Of a stretch of DNA of 64,000 nt, positions 54,604 through 64,000 are shown one piece after another. The notes under the pieces were generated by a model. It did not search any database. It was not told the DNA's origin and worked only from the letters and a program-made list of their open reading frames with translations. Both the position numbers and the translations under genes were made by a program. Within the stretch, counting starts at the first letter, position 1; the number at the start of each line of letters is the position of its first letter. The stretch lies in NCBI GenBank assembly GCA_910574885.1, contig CAJTDD010000012.1, positions 62,001-126,000 on the forward strand, written 5' to 3'. Origin of the DNA: Lachnospiraceae bacterium (GTDB taxonomy: Bacteria > Bacillota > Clostridia > Lachnospirales > Lachnospiraceae).

Positions 54604-55353
54604 ATGAAGCACAGGAACTCGGTAGAATTTGAAGTGAAGGGAGAGTGTGGGTTATTCGCAGACCCGGTCACGCGCGTAGGTGGAGAGAAGTTCTCCTACC
54701 AGGTGCCCACGTATGAAGCGTTGAAGGGAATCCTGCAAAGCGTGTACTGGAAACCGACGATTATCTGGATCATTGATGAGGTACGGATCATGAACCAGAT
54801 TCAGACGGAGACGAAAGGAGTGCGTCCGATTAAATATTATAATGATAAGAATGACCTTTCTTATTATACATACCTGAAAGATTGCCGGTATCAGGTGAGG
54901 GCGCATTTTATCTGGAATGAGAACCGTCCGGAGCTTGCAAAAGACCGGAATGAGAATAAGCACCATAATATTGCCCGTAGAATGATCGAGCGGGGCGGCA
55001 GGAGGGATATTTTTCTTGGGACAAGGGAATGTCAGGGATATGTAGAGCCTTGTAATTTTGGAGAAGGGAAAGGTTTCTATGACGAGCTTGCAGAGCTGAG
55101 TTTTGGAATGATGTACCATGGGATTACCTATGCGGACGAGGCGTACTCGGAAGAAACAAAAGGAAAGATGACGGTAAGGCTGTGGCAGACAGTGATGAAG
55201 AATGGCGTGATTGCATTCCTGCCGCCGTGGGAATGTATCCACAGGCCCGTGAGGAAAATGGACATGAAGAAGTTCGACGAGGCGTCGGGGAACTTTTCCG
55301 TAATCAGCGAGGAAGGAGGGGGAATGGATGTCATGGATGAGCCAGCTATATAA
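54604..55353 (+). CDS. cas5c: CRISPR-associated protein Cas5 (Cas5d), crRNA-processing, type I-C
   Basis: 249 residues. FEVKGECGLFADPVTRVGGE and KFSYQVPTYEALKGILQSVY are the Cas5 RAMP N-terminus; TRECQGYVEP lies in the G-loop region. In type I-C, which lacks Cas6, this subunit cuts the pre-crRNA and keeps the 5' handle. AAGGAGG precedes the start. It overlaps cas8c by 26 bases. Confidence 0.95.
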   Translation: MKHRNSVEFEVKGECGLFADPVTRVGGEKFSYQVPTYEALKGILQSVYWKPTIIWIIDEVRIMNQIQTETKGVRPIKYYNDKNDLSYYTYLKDCRYQVRAHFIWNENRPELAKDRNENKHHNIARRMIERGGRRDIFLGTRECQGYVEPCNFGEGKGFYDELAELSFGMMYHGITYADEAYSEETKGKMTVRLWQTVMKNGVIAFLPPWECIHRPVRKMDMKKFDEASGNFSVISEEGGGMDVMDEPAI

Positions 55354-57202
55354 AACATATGAAAGGAATATCGGCAAAAGTCAGCAGGACGAGGTCCCGC
55401 TTACGCCGGTCGCCCATATGAACGCCAATGCACAGGTTGAAATTACGTTAAATAGAGAAGGGGAATTTCTGGCGGCAGAGGTGGTCGATAAGAAGGAGTC
55501 CGTGACATTAATTCCCGTCACGGAATCGTCGTCAGGCAGAAGCTCCGGCGTTGCTCCCCATGCATTATGTGATATGCTCCCGTATATTGCAGGGGATTTC
55601 CCAGAATATTGTGAGGATGAGAAGCAGAAAAAAAGCGCCGGGGAAAAGTTCAAAGCATTTTTAGAAAATTTAGAAAAATGGGAAAAGTCCGAAGATTCTC
55701 ACCCGAAAGTAAAGGCAGTTTATCATTATCTTTCTAAAAAGATGACAATCTCAGATTTGATGAAAGCAGGCCTGGTTGAATTGACGTCAGAAGGAATGTT
55801 TGAAAAGAAAAAAATCAGCGGACAGCCCTATGATAAAGCGCTTGTAAGGTTTCGGGTATTTGACGGCATACAGGAAGAGGACTGCACTTGGAAAGACCTG
55901 TCTTTGATTGAGGCTTATACGAAATATTATTTAAAGGGGCAGCAGGGGAAGAAAGATGTCTGTTATTATACGGGCGAAGAGAGGACTATTTCCACGAATC
56001 ATCCAAAAGGCATTGTGGCGTCTGACTACGGTGCAAAATTAGTGTCGGCAAATGACGGAATTGGTTATACCTATCGTGGAAGGTTTCAGAACTCGGAACA
56101 GACATATGCATTAAGTTATGAGGCATCTCAGAAAATACACAGCGCATTGACATGGCTAGTCAAGAAACAAGGCGTATACGTGGGAACACAGGACAAGCGA
56201 ACCTTTATCTGCTGGAATCCTGACGGAAAGAAGACCCCGAACCTGTTTGAGGAATTGGGACTTTTTGATGACGAGGAGGACGATTATACGGAGATTTCTT
56301 ACCGTAAGCAGCTAAGAAAAACGTTGATGGGATATCAGGAGCAGTTTGAAGAAACGGATTCCATCATCGTCATGGGGCTGGATGCGGCAACGACAGGGCG
56401 TTTATCTGTGACATATTATCATGAACAGGCGGCAACGGATTTTCTGGAACGTATTTTTTACTGGGGGAGGACATGCAACTGGCAGTATTTGAAATTTAAT
56501 GAGAAGAAACAGCCCTATTATGTTGTCGAGACGCCGATTTTTCGCAGGATTGTAGAGTGCGCATTCGGGAGAGAGAATGGAAATTTTATCGAAGCGGGCG
56601 ATAAGGTCCTGAAAGAGCATACCCAGCGTCTTTTGAAATGTATGCTTGAAAAGCAGCCGATTCCATATGATATCGTACATGCCCTGGCAATCCGTGCCTC
56701 TACGCCAATGGCTTACACCAGAGGAAATCGGGAACGGGTATTGTCTACGGCATGTGCATTGATCAGTAAATATTACTATGAAAAAAATAAACAAGGACAG
56801 GGGGAGAAAGAGGAGATGAAACTGGATTTAGAAAATCACGACAGGAGTTATTTATTTGGAAGGCTTTTGGCAGTATGTGAAAAGGTTGAGAGAATCACAT
56901 ATGACAGAGGGGAATCCCGGGAGCCGAATGCGATCCGCCTTCAGTCGGCATTTGTAAACCATCCCATGCAGAGCTGGAAAATATTAGAAGGATTGTTGAA
57001 TCCGTATTTCCAGAAATTGCGTCCGGGTTTCAGGGAATATTACAAAGGGCTGATTGCCAGCATTGTGACTTCATTTCAGGATGAAGATGCCATGGCGTTA
57101 AATCAGGAGTTAAAAGAGACATATTTATTAGGGTATTACCTGCAGAGAGCGGAATTGAATAAGAAAAAGGAAGAAAAAGAGGAGGAACAGGAGAATGAGT
57201 AA
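55328..57202 (+). CDS. cas8c: CRISPR-associated Cascade large subunit Cas8c (Csd1)
   Basis: 624 residues. DVCYYTGEERTISTNHPKGI and VASDYGAKLVSANDGIGYTY, RTFICWNPDG and MGLDAATTGRLSVTYY are Csd1 signatures. The protein recognises the PAM in type I-C Cascade. The start follows GGAAGGAGGGGG. The last 128 codons can be translated separately as Cas11 (see 56816). It ends in an eight-base overlap with cas7. Confidence 0.95.
   Translation: MSWMSQLYKTYERNIGKSQQDEVPLTPVAHMNANAQVEITLNREGEFLAAEVVDKKESVTLIPVTESSSGRSSGVAPHALCDMLPYIAGDFPEYCEDEKQKKSAGEKFKAFLENLEKWEKSEDSHPKVKAVYHYLSKKMTISDLMKAGLVELTSEGMFEKKKISGQPYDKALVRFRVFDGIQEEDCTWKDLSLIEAYTKYYLKGQQGKKDVCYYTGEERTISTNHPKGIVASDYGAKLVSANDGIGYTYRGRFQNSEQTYALSYEASQKIHSALTWLVKKQGVYVGTQDKRTFICWNPDGKKTPNLFEELGLFDDEEDDYTEISYRKQLRKTLMGYQEQFEETDSIIVMGLDAATTGRLSVTYYHEQAATDFLERIFYWGRTCNWQYLKFNEKKQPYYVVETPIFRRIVECAFGRENGNFIEAGDKVLKEHTQRLLKCMLEKQPIPYDIVHALAIRASTPMAYTRGNRERVLSTACALISKYYYEKNKQGQGEKEEMKLDLENHDRSYLFGRLLAVCEKVERITYDRGESREPNAIRLQSAFVNHPMQSWKILEGLLNPYFQKLRPGFREYYKGLIASIVTSFQDEDAMALNQELKETYLLGYYLQRAELNKKKEEKEEEQENE
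56816..57202 (+). CDS. cas11c: Internal translation product Cas11c, Cascade small subunit
   Basis: In frame within cas8c, codon 497 is ATG. It has GGGGGAG at 56800-56806, nine bases upstream. The product begins MKLDLENHDRSYLFGRLLAV and has 128 helical residues, the size of Cas11c, which published work on type I-C shows is made from an internal start in cas8c. It would line the belly of Cascade. Confidence 0.75.
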   Translation: MKLDLENHDRSYLFGRLLAVCEKVERITYDRGESREPNAIRLQSAFVNHPMQSWKILEGLLNPYFQKLRPGFREYYKGLIASIVTSFQDEDAMALNQELKETYLLGYYLQRAELNKKKEEKEEEQENE

Positions 57203-58052
57203 TTTGCAGAATAAGATTGATTTTACAGTATTGATTAAGGTGGTAAATGCGAATCCCAATGGAGATCCGCTGAATGGAAACAGGCCGAGGACAACGTACT
57301 CAGGACATGGAGAGATATCAGACGTATGCCTGAAAAGAAAGATCCGGAACCGTTTTCAGGATATGGGAGAGGAGATTTTCGTGCAGTCAGCCGATCGCAG
57401 CATGGATGAATGTACTTCGCTAAGTGAGCGGGCTTCCGAGAATATTGCGAAGTATGAGTCCAGTGATGATTATGCCAGACAAGCATGTGAGAAATGGTTG
57501 GACGTGCGCACGTTCGGACAGGTATTTGCATTTAAACCGAATAAGGATAAAAAAGAAAAAGAGGGCGTCTCCGTGGGGGTGCGCGGCCCGGTATCTATCC
57601 ATCAGGCAGTCAGTTGTTCTCCCATTGATGTCAACAGTATGCAGATTACGAAGAGCGTCAACAACGAGCCGGAGAAAGGAAAGAGTTCCGATACGATGGG
57701 TACGAAGCATTTTGTGGAATTCGGGCTGTATCGTATGAAGGGGTCCGTAAATGTACAATTGGCTGAGAAGACCGGATTTTCGGAGGAAGATGCGGAAAAG
57801 TTAAAGGAAGCGCTGCGGACACTGTTCATTAACGATGCGTCTTCGGCAAGACCGGATGGCAGTATGGAGGTGGTTTCTGTTTACTGGTGGAAGCACAAGA
57901 ATAAGATTGGTCAGTATTCGGCGGCAAAGGTACATGAGTCTTTGAAGATTACGTTGAAGGAAGGTGTGTTAGCGCCGGCTTCTGTGGATGATTATGAGAT
58001 TAGGATCGATGCTCTGCCGGAGTTGGAGCCAGAGGTGATTGAGGGGATATAG
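57195..58052 (+). CDS. cas7c: CRISPR-associated backbone protein Cas7 (Csd2), type I-C
   Basis: 285 residues. KVVNANPNGDPLNGNRPRT is the highly conserved Csd2 N-terminus. VRGPVSIHQAVSCSPID and MGTKHFVEFGLYRMKG follow. Several copies coat the crRNA spacer. It begins within the last codons of cas8c. Confidence 0.96.
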   Translation: MSNLQNKIDFTVLIKVVNANPNGDPLNGNRPRTTYSGHGEISDVCLKRKIRNRFQDMGEEIFVQSADRSMDECTSLSERASENIAKYESSDDYARQACEKWLDVRTFGQVFAFKPNKDKKEKEGVSVGVRGPVSIHQAVSCSPIDVNSMQITKSVNNEPEKGKSSDTMGTKHFVEFGLYRMKGSVNVQLAEKTGFSEEDAEKLKEALRTLFINDASSARPDGSMEVVSVYWWKHKNKIGQYSAAKVHESLKITLKEGVLAPASVDDYEIRIDALPELEPEVIEGI

Positions 58053-58057
58053 AAGAG

Positions 58058-58714
58058 ATGTATCAGGAAGATGATTATTTGATGTTATCCGGGCTGCAGC
58101 ATTTTGCATATTGCAGAAGGCAGTGGGCGCTCATACATATTGAACAGCAGTGGGCGGAGAATGAACGGACTGTGGACGGACAAATCTTCCATGCTGTGGC
58201 GCATGACAAGGGGCGGATTGAAAAGAGGGGAGACTTGCTCATTACACGAGGGCTTCCGATTAAGTCTGCGCAGTTAGGAATGTCGGGGATCTGTGATGTG
58301 GTGGAGTTCCATAAGTCTGCGGAGGGCGTTTCACTGGCTTCCTATGAGGGATTGTGGCAGCCTTATCCGGTGGAATACAAAAAGGGCCTGCCCAAACTGA
58401 ATGAAGCGGATGAGCTGCAATTGTGCGGGCAGGCGATCTGTCTGGAAGAGATGCTGCTCTGCCGTATTCCGGGCGGGAGTTTGTTTTATGGAGAGAACCG
58501 TCGGAGGAAGGCGGTGGAATTTACGGATGAGCTTAGGCGAAAAGTATTTGATATGGCAAAAGAAATGCATGATCTGTGGGAAAAGGGATATACGCCGAGA
58601 GTGAAACCGCAGAAGGGCTGCAATGCCTGTTCACTGAAAGAAATATGTGTGCCGAGGCTTGGAAGGGTAAAATCGGTTTCTGCTTATATCGAAGGCAGCC
58701 TGTCGGGGGAATAA
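58058..58714 (+). CDS. cas4: CRISPR-associated exonuclease Cas4
   Basis: 218 residues. QHFAYCRRQW and KGCNACSLKEICVPRL hold the four cysteines of the iron-sulfur cluster. VEYKKGLPKLNEADELQLCG carries the RecB-like nuclease residues. Cas4 trims and orients new spacers by PAM. It lies five bases after cas7 and five before cas1. Confidence 0.95.
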   Translation: MYQEDDYLMLSGLQHFAYCRRQWALIHIEQQWAENERTVDGQIFHAVAHDKGRIEKRGDLLITRGLPIKSAQLGMSGICDVVEFHKSAEGVSLASYEGLWQPYPVEYKKGLPKLNEADELQLCGQAICLEEMLLCRIPGGSLFYGENRRRKAVEFTDELRRKVFDMAKEMHDLWEKGYTPRVKPQKGCNACSLKEICVPRLGRVKSVSAYIEGSLSGE

Positions 58715-58718
58715 TGGT

Positions 58719-59750
58719 ATGAAAAAATTGTTGAATACATTGTTTATCACAACGGAGAATGCTTTTTTATCACTGGAAGGGGAGACAGTCTGCGTAGAGA
58801 TTAATAAAACGAAGGCTGGGCAATTTCCGCTGCATACGTTGGAGAGCATCATTTGCTTTACCTATAATGGTGCGACTCCCGCTTTTATGGGAGCTTGTGC
58901 AAAGCGTGGGATTCATCTGGCATTTTTTAGCCCTTTTGGGAAATTTTTATGCAGGGTGGTGGGTGAAAACCAGGGGAATGTATTGCTGAGGAAACAGCAG
59001 TATCGGATATCTGATGGAAAAGAGGATAGCTGTCTGATAGCGAGAAATTTTATATTAGGAAAGGTATTTAATTGCCGTTGGAGCATTGACAGGACGCTGC
59101 GCGATCATTCTCTCAGGGTAAATGAGGAAGACTGCCGGAACGCGGAACAGTATTTGTCGAATGCCATGGAAAAGATAAGGTACGTGGAGGATTTGGACTC
59201 GCTCCGGGGGTTGGAAGGCGAGTGTGCTTCGGTGTACTTTGGAGTGTTTGACCAGCTTATTTTGAATCAAAAAGAGGTGTTTTTCTTTCGGGGGCGGAAT
59301 AAACGTCCGCCTCTGGATCGTGTGAATGCCATGCTGTCTTTTGGATATACTTTATTGGCAAATGATTGTGCGGGAGCGTTGGAAGGGGTGGGTCTGGATT
59401 CTTTTGTCGGTTTCCTGCATCGGGACCGTCCGGGAAGGAAGTCTCTGGCGCTTGATTTGATGGAAGAAATGCGGGCCGTGCTGGTGGATCGGTTTGTTTT
59501 GACCTTGATTAATAACCGACAGATTAAGGGGGAGCATTTTCGGATATCGGAAAGCGGAGCCGTGGAGTTTACGGATGATGGAAGAAAGAAATTTCTGACG
59601 GCGTGGCAGGAGAGAAAACGAGAGCAGATCACGCATCCTTATCTGCAGGAGAAAATATGCTGGGGGCTGGTGCCCCATGTACAGGCGTTGTTGCTTGCAA
59701 GGTATTTGCGGGGGGATATAGATGGGTATCCGCCGTTTTTGTGGAAGTGA
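58719..59750 (+). CDS. cas1: CRISPR integrase Cas1, type I-C
   Basis: 343 residues. The metal ligands are E168 (EGECASVYFG), H234 (GFLHRDRPGR) and D246 (LALDLMEEMR). LLNTLFITTENAFLSLEGET is the usual type I-C N-terminus. Integrates spacers at the leader end together with Cas2. Confidence 0.96.
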   Translation: MKKLLNTLFITTENAFLSLEGETVCVEINKTKAGQFPLHTLESIICFTYNGATPAFMGACAKRGIHLAFFSPFGKFLCRVVGENQGNVLLRKQQYRISDGKEDSCLIARNFILGKVFNCRWSIDRTLRDHSLRVNEEDCRNAEQYLSNAMEKIRYVEDLDSLRGLEGECASVYFGVFDQLILNQKEVFFFRGRNKRPPLDRVNAMLSFGYTLLANDCAGALEGVGLDSFVGFLHRDRPGRKSLALDLMEEMRAVLVDRFVLTLINNRQIKGEHFRISESGAVEFTDDGRKKFLTAWQERKREQITHPYLQEKICWGLVPHVQALLLARYLRGDIDGYPPFLWK

Positions 59751-59758
59751 GGGATAAT

Positions 59759-60049
59759 ATGCTTGTGTTGATTACGTATGATGTGAATACGGAAGACGCC
59801 AAAGGAAAGAGCCGGTTGCGTAAAGTGGCGAAGCAGTGCGTGGATTATGGACAGAGGGTGCAGAATTCGGTATTTGAATGCATTGTTGACCCGGGGCAGT
59901 GTAAATTGCTGAAGAATCAGTTGCTGAAGATCGTAGATTTGGATAAGGATAGTTTGAGGTTCTATTATCTTGGGAATCAGTATCAGAGTAAGATAGAGCA
60001 TTATGGTGCGAAGAAGACGGTTGAGCAGGAAGGGGTGCTGATTTTGTAG
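59759..60049 (+). CDS. cas2: CRISPR-associated protein Cas2
   Basis: 96 residues starting MLVLITYDVNTEDAKGKSRL with D8 conserved. CVDYGQRVQNSVFECIVDPG is typical. The frame is open from 59603, inside cas1, but ATG 59759 with GAGGGA just before it gives the standard length. Last cas gene; the array leader follows. Confidence 0.95.
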   Translation: MLVLITYDVNTEDAKGKSRLRKVAKQCVDYGQRVQNSVFECIVDPGQCKLLKNQLLKIVDLDKDSLRFYYLGNQYQSKIEHYGAKKTVEQEGVLIL

Positions 60050-60210
60050 TTGCGAAGGGGGAGTATACATAGAAGTCGGGGAGGGTTCGCACTGGAATGG
60101 AGCGGATGGGTGGAGAGGAATGTGGATGAGGTAGGTAAGTGAATGGAAGAGTTTGTTAATAATAGACAAATATAGATGAGTATGAGGAATAGATTTTATT
60201 TATATTTGCT
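60050..60210 (+). promoter_or_regulatory. CRISPR leader
   Basis: 161 bases from the cas2 stop to the first repeat. It is G-rich at the left and AT-rich next to the array (GATTTTATTTATATTTGCT just before the first repeat), as expected for a leader containing the array promoter and the integration signal. Confidence 0.75.
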
Positions 60211-63200
60211 GTCACTCCCTGCGTGGGAGTGTGGATTGAAATCCATCTGTGTCTTGCCAGATCCACAAGGGCTTTGGTCACTCCCTGCGTGGGAGTGTGG
60301 ATTGAAATTCCCTTAGGATTGCCAGTACCCTATGAGGCATTGTCACTCCCTGCGTGGGAGTGTGGATTGAAATCTTTCCGTGGGAAATTTATTGGCAAGC
60401 CATGCAGTCACTCCCTGCGTGGGAGTGTGGATTGAAATTTGCAACGGTGGAAGTCCCGGAAGTAAAGGAGGCAGTCACTCCCTGCGTGGGAGTGTGGATT
60501 GAAATACAAGACTTTGCATCCCCGCATTTCGAGGAGGCGGTCACTCCCTGCGTGGGAGTGTGGATTGAAATATCAAGTTTGGCTGTCGGAGGAAGATGTG
60601 AAACGGGTCACTCCCTGCGTGGGAGTGTGGATTGAAATTGACTGCAATGTAAAGACCGGGACTTGTAAAAAGGTCACTCCCTGCGTGGGAGTGTGGATTG
60701 AAATTGTACGCTCACTTGCAATCGCAAACCCGGTAGTCGTCACTCCCTGCGTGGGAGTGTGGATTGAAATTCTTATACTGCGATACCGGGTTTGAATATC
60801 CAGAAGTCACTCCCTGCGTGGGAGTGTGGATTGAAATTCCCTTTACTGTCCCATTATCATTAATCGCATTGGGTCACTCCCTGCGTGGGAGTGTGGATTG
60901 AAATTTTTAATTTTACATCTGGATACTGGATAACTTTGTCACTCCCTGCGTGGGAGTGTGGATTGAAATAATAAACCCCGAAGCAATATTGAAACCGTGA
61001 ATGAGTCACTCCCTGCGTGGGAGTGTGGATTGAAATTATCCAAAGCCTTATATCAGTGATGATCAGTTTGGTCACTCCCTGCGTGGGAGTGTGGATTGAA
61101 ATAATAAAAAAGAGTTGATGGAAGAATATGTTAAGGTCACTCCCTGCGTGGGAGTGTGGATTGAAATCGGAACGGAGGCCGGTGTTTGTGGAACTGAAGA
61201 CGTCACTCCCTGCGTGGGAGTGTGGATTGAAATGGAATTTAGTGGAGGTGTAGAAAAGTGTTTATAGGTCACTCCCTGCGTGGGAGTGTGGATTGAAATC
61301 GGTGATTAGTAAGAGAATTGCCGGGAAAATCGACGTCACTCCCTGCGTGGGAGTGTGGATTGAAATCGCTATCTTACGGTGTCGTTACCTGCGTTACCGG
61401 CGTCACTCCCTGCGTGGGAGTGTGGATTGAAATTGCGCTGCAATAGTAGCATCTTTTGCCGCAAGCTCGTCACTCCCTGCGTGGGAGTGTGGATTGAAAT
61501 AAAGCACTTGCTGTTAGGATTCCTCAATCACATGTCACTCCCTGCGTGGGAGTGTGGATTGAAATTCGTAAGCATATATCATCATAGTCGCCAATAATTG
61601 TCACTCCCTGCGTGGGAGTGTGGATTGAAATTCGACGGAGTAGCAGTTACTTTTGAGGGAGAATGGTCACTCCCTGCGTGGGAGTGTGGATTGAAATAGA
61701 TGCTATTAAGGCGGTTATCAGGCAGATAAACCGTCACTCCCTGCGTGGGAGTGTGGATTGAAATAAAAACAAGGACATAACAGAAAAATTGATTGCAAGT
61801 CACTCCCTGCGTGGGAGTGTGGATTGAAATCACCAGTAAAGCACACGTTCCCTGAAGCTCACCGGTCACTCCCTGCGTGGGAGTGTGGATTGAAATTGAA
61901 TCTGAACCCTCATAAGCGTCTCCCAATGCTCGTCACTCCCTGCGTGGGAGTGTGGATTGAAATCAGCATGACAGGGAACGGCTCCTGAATGCATTGGCGG
62001 TCACTCCCTGCGTGGGAGTGTGGATTGAAATAAAAAGAAATCTGCCTCCGCAACCGCACCGCCGCGTCACTCCCTGCGTGGGAGTGTGGATTGAAATCTG
62101 AAGGACGTGACTGGGAACCGGCGGTTCTGGGTGTCACTCCCTGCGTGGGAGTGTGGATTGAAATCCTTGTAAATATCTCGGATGCTGAAAAAATCAAGTC
62201 ACTCCCTGCGTGGGAGTGTGGATTGAAATTTTACAAAACATATCAAGATACATCTCTACATCGCGTCACTCCCTGCGTGGGAGTGTGGATTGAAATTTCT
62301 GGTAGACGTCCCGGACGTAGATGACCCAGAAGTCACTCCCTGCGTGGGAGTGTGGATTGAAATCTGAGCTATGAGGACACCTACACCGAAGTGGACGGGT
62401 CACTCCCTGCGTGGGAGTGTGGATTGAAATTTGAATATGCCGAGGCGGCCGAGGATCTGGCAGAGTCACTCCCTGCGTGGGAGTGTGGATTGAAATACGC
62501 TGGAGGCCGGAGTCTCTGCGACGACACCGAGTCACTCCCTGCGTGGGAGTGTGGATTGAAATACGCTGGAGGCCGGAGTCTCTGCGACGACACCGAGTCA
62601 CTCCCTGCGTGGGAGTGTGGATTGAAATAAAGAAGAGCGGTATCTGTTTTATAATGCAAAAGTCACTCCCTGCGTGGGAGTGTGGATTGAAATAGGCCTT
62701 GGCGTGTCAGAATCCCAAGTCCGGAAGGTCACTCCCTGCGTGGGAGTGTGGATTGAAATGTTTTCATGGGTTTATCATACAGCCATATAAGGCGGTCACT
62801 CCCTGCGTGGGAGTGTGGATTGAAATTGTAAGCACGACTGGGAAAAGGTCTGGTTTGACGTCACTCCCTGCGTGGGAGTGTGGATTGAAATAATGATTGC
62901 CTCTCCAATGTCATTCCCGCACTCGGTCACTCCCTGCGTGGGAGTGTGGATTGAAATCAGCAATAAAGCACAGGTTCCGGGAAGCTCCCCGGTCACTCCC
63001 TGCGTGGGAGTGTGGATTGAAATCAGCAATAAAGCACAGGTTCCGGGAAGCTCCCCGGTCACTCCCTGCGTGGGAGTGTGGATTGAAATTGTAAGTGCCG
63101 CATACATCTTTGCAAACATTGAGTCACTCCCTGCGTGGGAGTGTGGATTGAAATTAATGGATTGTAACTTTCCGCCAGCGCCGCATACGTCACTCCCTGC

Positions 63201-64000
63201 GTGGGAGTGTGGATTGAAATCGCGGTCATGCAATAGGAGCGGATACCCGTAGAGGTCACTCCCTGCGTGGGAGTGTGGATTGAAATTAATGGATTGTAAC
63301 TTTCCGCCAGCGCCGCATACGTCACTCCCTGCGTGGGAGTGTGGATTGAAATGCCCAGGCACCGATTGTCCCATTTACCAGCTGCGGTCACTCCCTGCGT
63401 GGGAGTGTGGATTGAAATACGTGAAACATAAGGAGGGATTGAAATGGGACGAGTCACTCCCTGCGTGGGAGTGTGGATTGAAATTCGCGAGATCGTCCAC
63501 CGGGAATGCAATAACCTCGTCACTCCCTGCGTGGGAGTGTGGATTGAAATCAAACACCATTGTATGGTGTGAAGAATTACCATGGTCACTCCCTGCGTGG
63601 GAGTGTGGATTGAAATTACGCAATCAAGACGGAATATTTTACAAGCGTTGTCACTCCCTGCGTGGGAGTGTGGATTGAAATTACACAGAATGGGGATGGG
63701 AAGGAAGCCGTTACGGTCACTCCCTGCGTGGGAGTGTGGATTGAAATAACAGATGATGGGGAATCCGCAGTTTCAGAAAAGTCACTCCCTGCGTGGGAGT
63801 GTGGATTGAAATGATGTTACTTGTCTTAATGAGCCAAGACGGATGCGTCACTCCCTGCGTGGGAGTGTGGATTGAAATTAGGAGTGTTTAATAGAGCTGA
63901 TATGTTCCCGGAGGTCACTCCCTGCGTGGGAGTGTGGATTGAAATGCCTATCATGTGTTCGCGTCCCGCTCTCTTTTGTAGTCACTCCCTGTGCGGGAGT
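60211..64000 (+). CRISPR. Type I-C CRISPR array, at least 58 repeats, cut by the window edge
   Basis: 32-base repeat beginning GTCACTCCCTGCGTGGGAG and ending TGTGGATTGAAAT, with CTCCC/GGGAG as the hairpin stem. I count 57 full repeats (60211 first, 63914 last) and a 20-base partial one at 63981, with 57 spacers of about 33-36 bases. The full repeats appear identical. Transcription is from the cas2 side. Spacers 35 and 36, 42 and 43, and 45 and 47 are identical pairs. All ORFs seen in this region are translations of the repeat and are not genes. Confidence 0.98.

Noticed and set aside
58058-59750. cas4 next to cas1 as a novel arrangement
   Set aside because: This is the standard order of type I-C operons.
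61431-61468. Possible self-targeting spacer
   Set aside because: No spacer I compared by eye matches a gene in the window; a full search is not possible here.
60223-63678. Many ORFs on both strands in the array, with recurring VTPCVGVWIEI or ISIHTPTQGVT peptides
   Set aside because: They are translations of the CRISPR repeat and spacers; no ribosome sites or independent coding signal.

Overview
The window looks like a chromosomal stretch from a gut-type Clostridia, most likely Lachnospiraceae. This is inferred from gene content: an EFR1-type flavodoxin/ferredoxin, hydE/hydG/hydF maturases for [FeFe]-hydrogenase, an ECF vitamin/nucleoside-type transporter, a type I-C CRISPR-Cas locus, strong AGGAGG ribosome binding sites and moderate GC. 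No rRNA or tRNA gene was seen. No species call is possible from the sequence alone.

Layout. 1-5176: end of a surface-polysaccharide cluster making UDP-sugars (galE, glf, ugd, UDP-glucuronate decarboxylase) with a ribulose-phosphate-epimerase-like gene at its end. 5366-9473: accessory DNA with a decayed AAA-ATPase/nuclease pseudogene, a three-gene DUF3791/DUF3990 cassette, a cytoplasmic Cu/Zn-SOD-like protein and a HicB/DinB-like protein. 9535-16430: a second galE, a long beta-CASP ribonuclease-like protein with a repeated C-terminal module, EFR1, an intact AAA-ATPase/PD-(D/E)XK protein and a TudS-like desulfidase. 16441-24231: a Crp/Fnr regulator divergent from a nucleoside uptake and breakdown operon (ECF S, T, A, a broken second A, MFS, uridine-phosphorylase-like, nucleoside hydrolase, sugar-isomerase-like). 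24361-31449: small regulators, yaaA, a TipA-type MerR gene, a radical SAM gene, and the purine nucleoside salvage pair PNP-deoB.

31491-38700 (minus strand): a c-di-GMP phosphodiesterase-type protein and the hydE-hydG-hydF operon, which has a long structured leader ending in an intrinsic terminator. 38738-47397: a 28-codon ORF and rtcB, an ECF-sigma/ABC exporter operon, a Panacea-type toxin-antitoxin candidate, a zinc-ribbon membrane protein, two broken RlaP-type nucleotidyltransferase genes and a DUF4253 gene. 47789-51753: a hybrid histidine kinase and a YheO-like regulator. 51950-64000: a complete type I-C operon (cas3-cas5-cas8c-cas7-cas4-cas1-cas2, with an internal cas11 start) and an array of at least 58 repeats running off the right edge.

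Most unusual items: the hydE attenuator-like leader; a dispersed 68-70 bp palindromic element in four copies; the internally deleted ecfA2 and the two RlaP-like genes; the Panacea pair with an unrecognised partner; a four-fold repeated module in the beta-CASP protein; and duplicated plus diverged spacers in the CRISPR array.
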